Made by a program: the position numbers and the translations under genes. Below, piece by piece: positions 6,593 to 13,661 of a stretch of 13,661 nt of DNA (its first letter is position 1; each line of letters begins with the position of its first letter). The stretch is from JBIICS01 sp044238735 (GTDB taxonomy: Bacteria; Bacteroidota; Bacteroidia; UBA4408): the NCBI GenBank assembly GCA_044238735.1, contig JBIICS010000076.1, positions 1 through 13,661 on the forward strand. Direction: 5' to 3'. The notes below the pieces were generated by a model that was not told the DNA's origin, searched no databases, and saw only the letters and a list, made by a program, of their open reading frames with translations.

Positions 6593-8380
6593 ATGGAAAA
6601 CTTTATTGTATCAGCACGAAAGTACAGGCCCGCCATGTTTAATACAGTGGTTGGTCAGTCTTCCATTACCAATACCTTAAAAAATGCCATAAAAAACAAC
6701 CAATTAGCCCAGGCCTTTTTATTTTGCGGGCCTCGTGGAGTTGGAAAAACAACGTGTGCCCGTATTTTAGCTAAAACCATTAATTGTTTTAATAAAACTC
6801 CCGATGGTGAAGCTTGTAATCAATGCGAATCGTGTGTTTCGTTTAATAACGGACAATCATTAAATATATACGAACTAGATGCGGCTTCAAATAACTCTGT
6901 TGATGACATCAGAAGTTTAATTGAACAAGTTCGTTTTGCTCCTCAATTAGGCAAGTATAAGGTTTATATTATTGATGAGGTTCATATGCTTTCGCAGGCT
7001 GCTTTTAACGCTTTTTTAAAAACACTGGAAGAACCACCCTCCCATGCAATTTTTATTTTGGCAACTACCGAAAAGCATAAAATTTTACCCACTATTTTAT
7101 CCCGCTGTCAAAAATTTGATTTTAATAGAATTACGGTTGATGATATTAGCAAACACCTGGCGGAAATAGCCCAAAAAGAATCCATTACAGCAGAACCGGA
7201 TGCTTTACATATTATTGCCGCAAAAGCAGATGGTGGATTACGTGATGCCCTTTCCATGTTCGATCAACTGGTAAGTTTTAGTGGTGGCCATTCCTTAACC
7301 TATCAGTCGGTTATAGAAAATCTTCATATTTTGGATTACGAATATTATTTCAAAGTAGGCGATTGCATGCAAAAGGGAGACATCCCTGCAATTCTTCTCC
7401 TTTTTAACGATATTTTATCAAATGGATTTGATGGTTTACAATTTATTGCCGGTTTATCCGAACATTTTCGTAACCTTTTAGTTTGTAAAGATCCTCAAAC
7501 GGTTAAGTTATTAGAAGTTGGTGAAAATATTAAATCAAAATATTTACAACAAGCAGGGTTAATTCCACAGGATATTCTTTTAAAAGGAATTGGAATTTGT
7601 ACCAAAACCGAAATTGGATTCAAAGCCTCTAAAAACCAACGCTTGTTAGTAGAATATGCCTTGCTGCAAATTGTTTCTTTAATGCACCAACCCAACGGGG
7701 ACGAAAAAAAAAATGACCAACTTGTCATAATTGACAATTCTGGCGCATCTTTAAATCCTCAACCTACACTAAAAAAGGAACCTATAGTTGTTCCTCCATC
7801 TAAATTGGAAAATCAGGTTGTTAAACTGCAGGAAAAATTCACCACCGCAGTAAAAGTTCAGGAAGCGCCCGGGATGCCCATAATTGAGTTAGAAAAGGGC
7901 ACTCAAAAAATACCTCAAAAGAATTTCACTACCGGAATTTCAATAAATCAATTTATTAATCCTGCAAAAGAAAATCAGCTTCAGGAACCACAACCAAAAG
8001 TAAAATTGCCCGAAGAGGCATTTACACCTGAACACTTTAATATAGTGTGGAATAAGTTTGTAACCTTAATGCAAAACCAAATGCGTTTTAGTGTTGTAAA
8101 TGCATTGACTACAACTAAACCCCTAATTGAAGGAAGCAACATTACACATACCGTGGGAAATAAAATTCAGCTAAATGAAATAGAAGAACTCAGAGATACT
8201 TTAGTTCCTTATTTAAGAAAGGAACTAAACAATTATTCGGTTGCATTAATTGTTAATATAAACGAAGAAGTAATAAAAACAAAAGCATATACTCCACAAG
8301 ACCGATACGCTAAATTGGTGCAAAAAAATCCATTATTAGCCTTATTAAAACAAAAACTAGATTTAGATCTCGAATTTTAA
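6593..8380 (+). CDS. dnaX: DNA polymerase III subunit gamma/tau
   Basis: This is the clamp-loader ATPase that opens the sliding clamp and, in the long tau form, tethers the polymerase core and helicase. The full frame gives 595 residues. Motifs: Walker A GPRGVGKTT at 46-54, a zinc-binding set C65, C75, C78 and C81, Walker B YIIDE with D138-E139, sensor 1 LATTE at 156-160, arginine finger R171 in SRC, and sensor 2 R217 in GGLRDAL. The collar domain ends near residue 370. It is followed by a Pro/Lys/Gln-rich linker (about 375-480) and a C-terminal tau-type domain from about 485. The ATG at 6593 is preferred over a TTG at 6575, which overlaps the promoter. A run of ten A's at codons 371-374 may yield a 374-residue gamma form. 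The M16 gene follows after 3 bases. Confidence 0.96.
   Translation: MENFIVSARKYRPAMFNTVVGQSSITNTLKNAIKNNQLAQAFLFCGPRGVGKTTCARILAKTINCFNKTPDGEACNQCESCVSFNNGQSLNIYELDAASNNSVDDIRSLIEQVRFAPQLGKYKVYIIDEVHMLSQAAFNAFLKTLEEPPSHAIFILATTEKHKILPTILSRCQKFDFNRITVDDISKHLAEIAQKESITAEPDALHIIAAKADGGLRDALSMFDQLVSFSGGHSLTYQSVIENLHILDYEYYFKVGDCMQKGDIPAILLLFNDILSNGFDGLQFIAGLSEHFRNLLVCKDPQTVKLLEVGENIKSKYLQQAGLIPQDILLKGIGICTKTEIGFKASKNQRLLVEYALLQIVSLMHQPNGDEKKNDQLVIIDNSGASLNPQPTLKKEPIVVPPSKLENQVVKLQEKFTTAVKVQEAPGMPIIELEKGTQKIPQKNFTTGISINQFINPAKENQLQEPQPKVKLPEEAFTPEHFNIVWNKFVTLMQNQMRFSVVNALTTTKPLIEGSNITHTVGNKIQLNEIEELRDTLVPYLRKELNNYSVALIVNINEEVIKTKAYTPQDRYAKLVQKNPLLALLKQKLDLDLEF
7703..7737 (+). other. candidate programmed frameshift or transcriptional slippage site in dnaX
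   Basis: Ten consecutive A's (7704-7713) are read in frame as GAA AAA AAA AAT. A -1 slip, or one extra A in the mRNA, changes this to GAA AAA AAA AAA TGA, with the stop at 7714-7716. A +1 slip terminates after five more codons at TAA 7728-7730. A perfect hairpin, TTGTCA (7722-7727), loop TAAT, TGACAA (7732-7737), begins 7-8 bases after the slip site. The site lies at the end of the clamp-loader core, the place where gamma and tau forms part in other bacteria. E. coli uses A AAA AAG with a downstream hairpin for this; Thermus uses slippage on an A run. Function here is inferred. Confidence 0.55.
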
Positions 8381-8383
8381 ATT

Positions 8384-11335
8384 ATGAAGAATACATACTT
8401 TTTAGTCCTTTTATTATTTTTTTCTTTCACTTTGTCAGCACAGCAATTTACCCCCCTTCAGTCACCACCAAAATTAAAGGTTTTACAAAATTTAAACTTT
8501 AACGTAAATTACGACAGTGTTCCGGGCGATCCTCTAAAAACGAGAATCTATACTTTAAATAACGGGCTGAAGGTTTTTATATCAGTAGTTAAAGACCAGC
8601 CTAAAATACAAGGATATGTGGTAATTAAAGCAGGAAGTAAAAACGATCCTCCTTATGCAACGGGTTTAGCTCATTATTTGGAGCACATGTTATTTAAAGG
8701 CACAACCAACTTCGGCACTTTGAATTATGAGAAAGAAAAACCTTTACTTCAAAAAATCGAGGATTTATATGAAGTTTACCGAAAAACTTCGGATATAAAA
8801 GAGAGAAAGAAAATCTATCACGAAATAGATTCGGTATCGGGTATTGCTGCCCAATATGCCATTGCAAATGAATATGACAAAATGATTGCGGCCATAGGGG
8901 GTGAAAAATCTAACGCATACACCTGGTTCGATCAAACCGTTTATTTCGAACAATTTCCCTCTAACCAACTTTTTAATTGGTTAAGGCTTCAATCCGATCG
9001 ATTCAGAAATCCTGTTATGAGAATTTTTCATACTGAGTTGGAAGCTGTATATGAAGAAAAAAACATGTCGCTGGATGATGATAACGACAAATTAATGGAT
9101 GAATTATTTGCAAATCTTTTTAAAAATCACACCTACGGAACACAAACTACTATTGGCACCATAGAACATCTTAAAAATCCATCTATTGTTGAAATAAGAA
9201 ATTTCTTCAAAAAATATTATGTGCCCAACAACATGGGGTTGGTTTTGGTGGGCGACCTAAATCCGGATGAAGCAATTAAGCAAGTTGCAATTTCATTTGG
9301 CTCAATGGTTAAATCCGAAGTGACCGATTTAAAGTTTGAGCCTGAATCTGAAATAACAAAGCCAATTGAAAAAAATGTTATTGGGCCCGAATCGGAAAGT
9401 GTTACCTTGGCTTATCGATTTGGAGGAGCTAATACCATTGACGCAGTGTTTCTTCAGCTTGCTGGAGAATTATTGTATAATGGAAATGCAGGACTTTTAG
9501 ATGAGAATATTAAAACTGCTCAAACGGCCTTAAGTGCCAGCGCATATCCTTTTATTTTAAACGATTACTCTATGTTCGCTATTGATGGCCAAAATAAGGA
9601 AGGGCAGAAATTAGAAACAGTAAAAGATTTACTTTTAAAAGAATTGAGCAAATTAGCGGATGGAAATTTTAGTGATGAACAATTTAACGCAGCAAAAACA
9701 AACTTAAAACTTAAGTACGAAAAACAATACGATAATATTGAAAGCAGAGGATCCTTATATGTAGATGCTTTAGTAAAAAAGCAAGACTGGAAAACGTATT
9801 TTAATAATATACAGAAGTTACAAAGCGTTAATAAAAATGATTTTATTTTGTTTTGTAAAAATGGTTTTAAAAACAATTATGTAGTTGTATACAAACGAAT
9901 GGGAGAAGATCCCAATGTTGTTAAAGTAGAAAAACCCGAAATAACACCCGTTGAAGTAAATCGAGATGCTAAATCTGAATTTTTTAAGAACTTAGAAACT
10001 ACTCCTGTTTCACCAATAAGTCCAAAATTTGTAGATTTTAATAAAGTAATTGCCAAACAAAAAACAAAAAACAATCAGGAATACTGGTTTGTTAAAAACA
10101 CCAGTAATACGCTTTTTAAATTTTATCTCGGATTTCCTTTTGGAAAATTAGATGAACCGTTACTTGATCTTAGTATTAAATATTTGATGTTGGCCGGTGA
10201 TCAAAACAACTCCGCCGCTCTTCTTAAAAAACAAATGTATCAGTTAGGATGTAACTGGAATCCGATCATACAAAATCATAATTTTTTAATTGAAATTTCG
10301 GGACTATCAGAAAATTACGAAAAGGCTATTAGCTTAGTATACACATGGCTTAAACAAACAGCCAGTAAGCCAGATATATTCAGCAACTTAATTAACGACT
10401 ATCAAAAAGAGCTTGATAATCAATACACAGATAAACGCTTTTTACTTTGGAATGGTTTACTAAATTATTCGCTCTATGGAAAAGAATATGCTTCAAAAAT
10501 ATTCTTATCTAAAGAAAAGGTTGGATTATTAAAGATTGAAGATCTTTTATCCGTAATAAATAAATGTTTTAATACCCCTGCTACTCTTATGTTTTATGGA
10601 AACACGGATCCTATGTCGCCTCTTAATCGTTTAAACGGCAATTTCGGAAAAAATGAATTAAAGCCTTATATACCTTCCATCCATATTCAACCACAAGCTA
10701 TTAATTCACCTAAAGTGTACTTCCTAAATTATGAAATGACTCAAGCCGATCTTTTATGGGCTTCTACCCTTAGTAATTTTAACCCTGATTTTTATGCCAA
10801 TGGCACCTTGTATAACGAATATTTTGGGGGAGGAATGGCTGCAATTGTATTTCAAACGCTAAGAGAATCAAAAGCTCTTGCTTATTCCGCTCGTTCGGTT
10901 ATTCAATTCCCGGAAAGAATAGAGGATTCTTTTTTAAACATTGCCTACATTGGAACACAAGCCGATAAATTAAAGGAAGCCTCTGCTGGAATGCAGGATT
11001 TACTCAAAACAATGCCAACTGCTCAACCAACTTTTGATGTAACCAAAAAAGTTCAAATGCAGAAAATCATTTCATCGCCAATTGTAAAAGAACAGTTGTT
11101 ATTGCAACATTATGCCTGGAACAAACTGGGTATTAATAATGATTTTCATCAATTACAATATAACATATTAAACAATGCCAGCTTAAATGCGCTAAGCGAT
11201 TTTCAGTTAAAACATATTCAACCTCTTAATTACAATTTAATGGTTGTAGGCGATAAAAACAAAATTAATTTTAAATCTCTGGAGTCATTTGGAAGTATAA
11301 CTGAACTAAACATTTCCGATGTTTTTGGAAAATAA
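8384..11335 (+). CDS. secreted M16-family zinc metallopeptidase
   Basis: This is an exported peptidase of 983 residues, the double-length single-chain form of the pitrilysin/insulysin family. Residues 1-19 look like a type I signal peptide: a basic start, a Leu/Phe-rich core, and probable cleavage near LSA-QQ; there is no lipobox. The inverted zinc site H97-YLE-H101 has the catalytic E100. The distal helix has E218 and zinc ligand E225 in ELEAVYEEKN. About 120 residues separate the two parts, against about 76 in pitrilysin, so a charged helical insert sits at about 115-165. The C-terminal half repeats the fold without a zinc site and keeps a substrate-binding LRESKALAY segment near residue 825. 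It is likely periplasmic. The ATG is 3 bases after the dnaX stop, implying co-transcription. Confidence 0.94.
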   Translation: MKNTYFLVLLLFFSFTLSAQQFTPLQSPPKLKVLQNLNFNVNYDSVPGDPLKTRIYTLNNGLKVFISVVKDQPKIQGYVVIKAGSKNDPPYATGLAHYLEHMLFKGTTNFGTLNYEKEKPLLQKIEDLYEVYRKTSDIKERKKIYHEIDSVSGIAAQYAIANEYDKMIAAIGGEKSNAYTWFDQTVYFEQFPSNQLFNWLRLQSDRFRNPVMRIFHTELEAVYEEKNMSLDDDNDKLMDELFANLFKNHTYGTQTTIGTIEHLKNPSIVEIRNFFKKYYVPNNMGLVLVGDLNPDEAIKQVAISFGSMVKSEVTDLKFEPESEITKPIEKNVIGPESESVTLAYRFGGANTIDAVFLQLAGELLYNGNAGLLDENIKTAQTALSASAYPFILNDYSMFAIDGQNKEGQKLETVKDLLLKELSKLADGNFSDEQFNAAKTNLKLKYEKQYDNIESRGSLYVDALVKKQDWKTYFNNIQKLQSVNKNDFILFCKNGFKNNYVVVYKRMGEDPNVVKVEKPEITPVEVNRDAKSEFFKNLETTPVSPISPKFVDFNKVIAKQKTKNNQEYWFVKNTSNTLFKFYLGFPFGKLDEPLLDLSIKYLMLAGDQNNSAALLKKQMYQLGCNWNPIIQNHNFLIEISGLSENYEKAISLVYTWLKQTASKPDIFSNLINDYQKELDNQYTDKRFLLWNGLLNYSLYGKEYASKIFLSKEKVGLLKIEDLLSVINKCFNTPATLMFYGNTDPMSPLNRLNGNFGKNELKPYIPSIHIQPQAINSPKVYFLNYEMTQADLLWASTLSNFNPDFYANGTLYNEYFGGGMAAIVFQTLRESKALAYSARSVIQFPERIEDSFLNIAYIGTQADKLKEASAGMQDLLKTMPTAQPTFDVTKKVQMQKIISSPIVKEQLLLQHYAWNKLGINNDFHQLQYNILNNASLNALSDFQLKHIQPLNYNLMVVGDKNKINFKSLESFGSITELNISDVFGK

Positions 11336-11339
11336 AATT

Positions 11340-11374
11340 TTTGTTTAAATAATTAAACTATAAATCTAAATTTG
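11340..11374 (+). promoter_or_regulatory. icd promoter (TTTG / TAAATTTG)
   Basis: TAAATTTG (11367-11374) matches the Bacteroidota -7 consensus exactly, and TTTG (11340-11343) provides a -33-type element 23 bases upstream, slightly wide. The leader to the icd ATG would be about 25-30 bases, AT-rich and without a Shine-Dalgarno sequence. This suggests that icd is transcribed independently of the dnaX-M16 pair, although no terminator is visible between them. Confidence 0.6.
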
Positions 11375-11405
11375 CAATAAAATAAACAATCTAAATAAAT
11401 AAATT

Positions 11406-12638
11406 ATGTCAAAAATTAAAGTAGCCAATCCGGTTGTTGAGTTAGATGGTGACGAGATGACGCGCATCATATGGAAATTTATTAAAGACAAATTAATTGT
11501 TCCATACCTGGATGTTGATATTAAATATTACGATTTAGGAATGGAGTATAGGGATGAAACCAACGATCAGGTAACTGTTGATGCGGCTAACGCTATAAAG
11601 CAATACGGTGTTGGCATAAAGTGTGCAACCATAACTCCTGATGAAGCCCGAGTTAAAGAATTTAACCTAAAACAAATGTGGAAGTCTCCAAATGGAACAA
11701 TCCGCAATATATTGGATGGTACTGTATTTCGCGAGCCCATTGTTTGTAAAAATGTACCTCGTTTAGTAAGTAACTGGACTAGCCCCATTATTGTTGGTCG
11801 CCATGCTTTTGGTGATCAATACAGGGCTACCGATATTGTTTTAAAAGGAAAAGGTAAGTTAACCTTAACTTTTACACCCGAAGACGGTAGTGCACCCGTT
11901 ACACACGAAGTATATAATTTTAAAGGGAATGGAGTTGCAATGGGTATGTACAACACTGAAGAATCGATTCGAGGTTTTGCTCATTCCTGCTTTAATATGG
12001 CTTTAAGCAAAAAATGGCCTCTCTATCTTTCAACCAAAAACACTATTCTAAAAAAGTACGATGGTTTTTTTAAAGATATTTTTCAGGAAATATATGAAGC
12101 TGAATATAAAGCAAAGTATGAAGCAGCCGGTATTGTATACGAACATCGTTTAATTGATGATATGGTAGCTTCCGCTTTAAAATGGAACGGAAACTTTGTT
12201 TGGGCTTGTAAAAATTACGATGGAGATGTTCAGTCAGATTCTGTTGCTCAAGGTTTTGGATCGCTGGGTTTAATGACATCTGTTTTAATTACTCCGGATG
12301 GAAAAATTATGGAGGCAGAAGCTGCTCATGGAACAGTTACCCGACACTACAGAGATCACCAAGCAGGTAAACCAACTTCAACCAATCCAATTGCTTCCAT
12401 TTTTGCTTGGACAAGAGGCTTAGCATTTCGTGGAAAATTAGACAACAATCAAGAACTTATTAATTTCTGCGATGCTTTAGAACAAGTTTGTGTTGAAACT
12501 GTAGAAAGTGGTAAAATGACTAAAGATTTAGCTGTTTGTATTTATGGTAATAAAGTAAACCATGGCGAACATTACTTGTATACCGAAGAATTTTTAAGTG
12601 CAATAGATGAAAACCTAAGAAAAAAATTAGGTAAATAA
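11406..12638 (+). CDS. icd: NADP-dependent isocitrate dehydrogenase, eukaryote-like homodimeric type
   Basis: This TCA-cycle enzyme oxidises isocitrate to 2-oxoglutarate and CO2 and makes NADPH in the cytoplasm. At 410 residues it is close in length and sequence to animal cytosolic IDH1, not to the E. coli enzyme or the monomeric form of about 740 residues. Substrate residues fall at the same numbers as in human IDH1: S94, N96, R100, R109, R132 and Y139. Metal-binding aspartates are D251/D252, D274 and D278 (in DGDVQSDS). The NADP-selecting R313-H314 pair sits in HGTVTRHYR. The ATG at 11406 aligns with the family start. The gene has its own promoter and a strong terminator, so it is probably monocistronic. 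Confidence 0.97.
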   Translation: MSKIKVANPVVELDGDEMTRIIWKFIKDKLIVPYLDVDIKYYDLGMEYRDETNDQVTVDAANAIKQYGVGIKCATITPDEARVKEFNLKQMWKSPNGTIRNILDGTVFREPIVCKNVPRLVSNWTSPIIVGRHAFGDQYRATDIVLKGKGKLTLTFTPEDGSAPVTHEVYNFKGNGVAMGMYNTEESIRGFAHSCFNMALSKKWPLYLSTKNTILKKYDGFFKDIFQEIYEAEYKAKYEAAGIVYEHRLIDDMVASALKWNGNFVWACKNYDGDVQSDSVAQGFGSLGLMTSVLITPDGKIMEAEAAHGTVTRHYRDHQAGKPTSTNPIASIFAWTRGLAFRGKLDNNQELINFCDALEQVCVETVESGKMTKDLAVCIYGNKVNHGEHYLYTEEFLSAIDENLRKKLGK

Positions 12639-12663
12639 TTTTTTAATTCTTAATCTGCAATTT

Positions 12664-12695
12664 AAGCTGCCCATTCTTGTGGCAGCTTTTTTTTT
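12664..12695 (+). terminator. intrinsic terminator after icd
   Basis: AAGCTGCC (12664-12671) and GGCAGCTT (12681-12688) form a perfect 8-base stem with a 9-base loop. The right arm ends in an unbroken run of nine T's (12687-12695). It is 25 bases after the icd stop and is the clearest terminator in the window. Confidence 0.92.
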
Positions 12696-12711
12696 AATTA
12701 CAAATCATTAT

Positions 12712-12777
12712 ATGATCGTTATCATGAAATAGTATGCAGTATTAATTAAAAAAATGAGAGAAATCATTTTCATGAAA
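12712..12777 (+). promoter_or_regulatory. possible operator palindromes upstream of ppsA
   Basis: Two dyads lie between the icd terminator and the ppsA start: ATGAT-CGTT-ATCAT (12712-12725) and the perfect 10-base palindrome TTTCATGAAA (12768-12777). They share the octamer TCATGAAA at 12722-12729 and 12770-12777, spaced 48 bases apart. This could be a binding site for a regulator of gluconeogenesis. The region is AT-rich and the palindromes are short, so chance is not excluded. Confidence 0.3.
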
Positions 12778-12816
12778 CTTTAAACTTTCTTCATCAGTAA
12801 ATGGATTTCACTTTAA

Positions 12817-12824
12817 TAACTTTA
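12817..12824 (+). promoter_or_regulatory. possible ppsA promoter -7 element
   Basis: TAACTTTA matches TAnnTTTG except at the last base, and lies 22 bases before the ppsA ATG at a sensible distance. There is no clear TTG partner upstream. It is the best candidate in the 208-base gap, downstream of the palindromes. Confidence 0.25.
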
Positions 12825-12846
12825 CCATCGTAATAAGTTGTTAAAC

Positions 12847-13661
12847 ATGAAATACATTAAAACATTCTCAGAAATAAGTATTGAAGATATAGGTTTAGTT
12901 GGCGGAAAAAACGCATCTCTTGGCGAAATGTATCGTAATCTAAAATCGAAAGAAATTAATATTCCGGATGGATTTGCCGTTACATCAACAGGTTATTGGT
13001 CATTTATCAATCATAATAATTTATTTGATAATTTAAATTCTGTTTTAAATGAACTAGATATCGATAATTTTAACAATTTAAGTTTAGTAGGACAAAAAGC
13101 TCGTAACGAAATATTAAAAGCAGAGTTTCCTTCTAATTTAAGAGAAGATATATTAAATGCTTTTACTGCCTTAAAAAAATTAACTGGTAATAATAAAAGC
13201 TTTGCGGTAAGAAGCAGTGCAACGGCTGAAGATTTACCAAATGCGAGTTTTGCAGGACAACAAGAAACCTTTTTAAATATAAATGGAAATGATCAACTTC
13301 TGGAAGCTTGCAAAAAATGTTATGCTTCTTTATTTAATGATCGTGCAATAAAATATCGAATAGATCAAGGTTTTGAGCATATGAAGGTTGGATTATCTAT
13401 TGGTGTACAATTAATGGTTCGTTCAGATTTAGCCTCTTCAGGAGTTATGTTTACTATTGATCCCGATAGCGGCTTTGATAAAGCTATACTGATTTCAGGT
13501 GCCTGGGGTTTAGGCGAAAATGTAGTACAAGGTAATGTTAATACAGACGAATATCTGGTTTTTAAACCAACCTTATATTCCGCAAAACAACCGATTATAT
13601 CTCGCAAAATGGGTAGTAAATTAAAAACAATGGTTTTTAAAAATTTTACAAATAACGGTTC
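12847..13661 (+). CDS. ppsA: phosphoenolpyruvate synthase (N-terminal part, cut by window edge)
   Basis: Phosphoenolpyruvate synthase converts pyruvate, ATP and water to PEP, AMP and phosphate, an entry step of gluconeogenesis. From the ATG at 12847 the frame is open to the window end, giving 271 residues of a protein usually about 800 long. The visible part is the ATP-binding PPDK_N domain: VGGKNASLGEM at 18-28, the nucleotide-binding VRSSATAEDLPNASFAGQQE at 121-140, an SSGVMFTIDP segment at 197-206, and GAWGLGENVVQG at 218-229. The phosphohistidine and PEP-binding domains would lie beyond the window. Pyruvate phosphate dikinase is related, but the AEDLPNASFAGQQ wording fits PEP synthase. 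It follows the icd terminator, so it is probably separately transcribed. Confidence 0.93.
   Translation, partial: MKYIKTFSEISIEDIGLVGGKNASLGEMYRNLKSKEINIPDGFAVTSTGYWSFINHNNLFDNLNSVLNELDIDNFNNLSLVGQKARNEILKAEFPSNLREDILNAFTALKKLTGNNKSFAVRSSATAEDLPNASFAGQQETFLNINGNDQLLEACKKCYASLFNDRAIKYRIDQGFEHMKVGLSIGVQLMVRSDLASSGVMFTIDPDSGFDKAILISGAWGLGENVVQGNVNTDEYLVFKPTLYSAKQPIISRKMGSKLKTMVFKNFTNNG

Noticed and set aside
9565..10074. Minus-strand open frames of 103 and 65 codons inside the M16 gene
   Set aside because: They are antisense to a well-supported coding region, have no recognisable motifs, and arise easily in AT-rich DNA.
1..13661. CRISPR arrays, tRNA or rRNA genes, insertion sequences, toxin-antitoxin or defence genes
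   Set aside because: None was seen. Almost all bases are assigned to conventional coding sequences, and the gaps are short, with no spaced direct repeats or cloverleaf-like sequence noticed.

Overview
The window looks like chromosomal DNA from a member of the Bacteroidota. It is AT-rich. There are no clear Shine-Dalgarno sequences before the genes. Two genes have exact TAnnTTTG elements just upstream, which is the -7 promoter consensus of that phylum. The protein set also fits: a large M16 peptidase, a POT peptide transporter, a MoxR ATPase, a methyltransferase of a type common in this phylum, and lipoproteins with short signal peptides. I cannot place it at order or genus level.

Layout. A POT-family peptide transporter (952 down to 1, C-terminus cut by the window edge) is divergent from everything else; all other genes are on the plus strand. 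A MoxR-type AAA+ ATPase (1081-2049) and an M42 metallo-aminopeptidase (2049-3194) share a TAATG overlap. After an intergenic imperfect inverted repeat come two lipoproteins one base apart: one of unknown function (3282-3947) and one with a complete alpha/beta-hydrolase triad (3949-4842). Next is a class I SAM methyltransferase with a TTG start (4957-5736), overlapping by TAATG an ABC ATPase of the MacB/LolD type (5736-6455) that has no permease beside it. dnaX, the clamp-loader gamma/tau subunit (6593-8380), has its own -7 element and is followed 3 bases later by a secreted M16 peptidase (8384-11335). Then come a eukaryote-type NADP isocitrate dehydrogenase (11406-12638) with promoter and strong intrinsic terminator, and the first third of PEP synthase (12847-13661, cut by the window edge).

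How the genes fit together. Most of this is housekeeping: peptide uptake, intracellular and exported peptide degradation, DNA replication, the TCA cycle and gluconeogenesis. I see no defence system, mobile element, CRISPR array, RNA gene or biosynthetic cluster. The most interesting signal is inside dnaX: a run of ten A's at the end of the clamp-loader core, in which a -1 slip reads directly into TGA, with a small perfect hairpin 7-8 bases further on. This is the architecture expected for programmed production of a short gamma form beside full-length tau. Secondary points are the inverted repeat before the lipoprotein pair, palindromes before the PEP synthase gene, and the missing usual partners of the MoxR and ABC ATPases.
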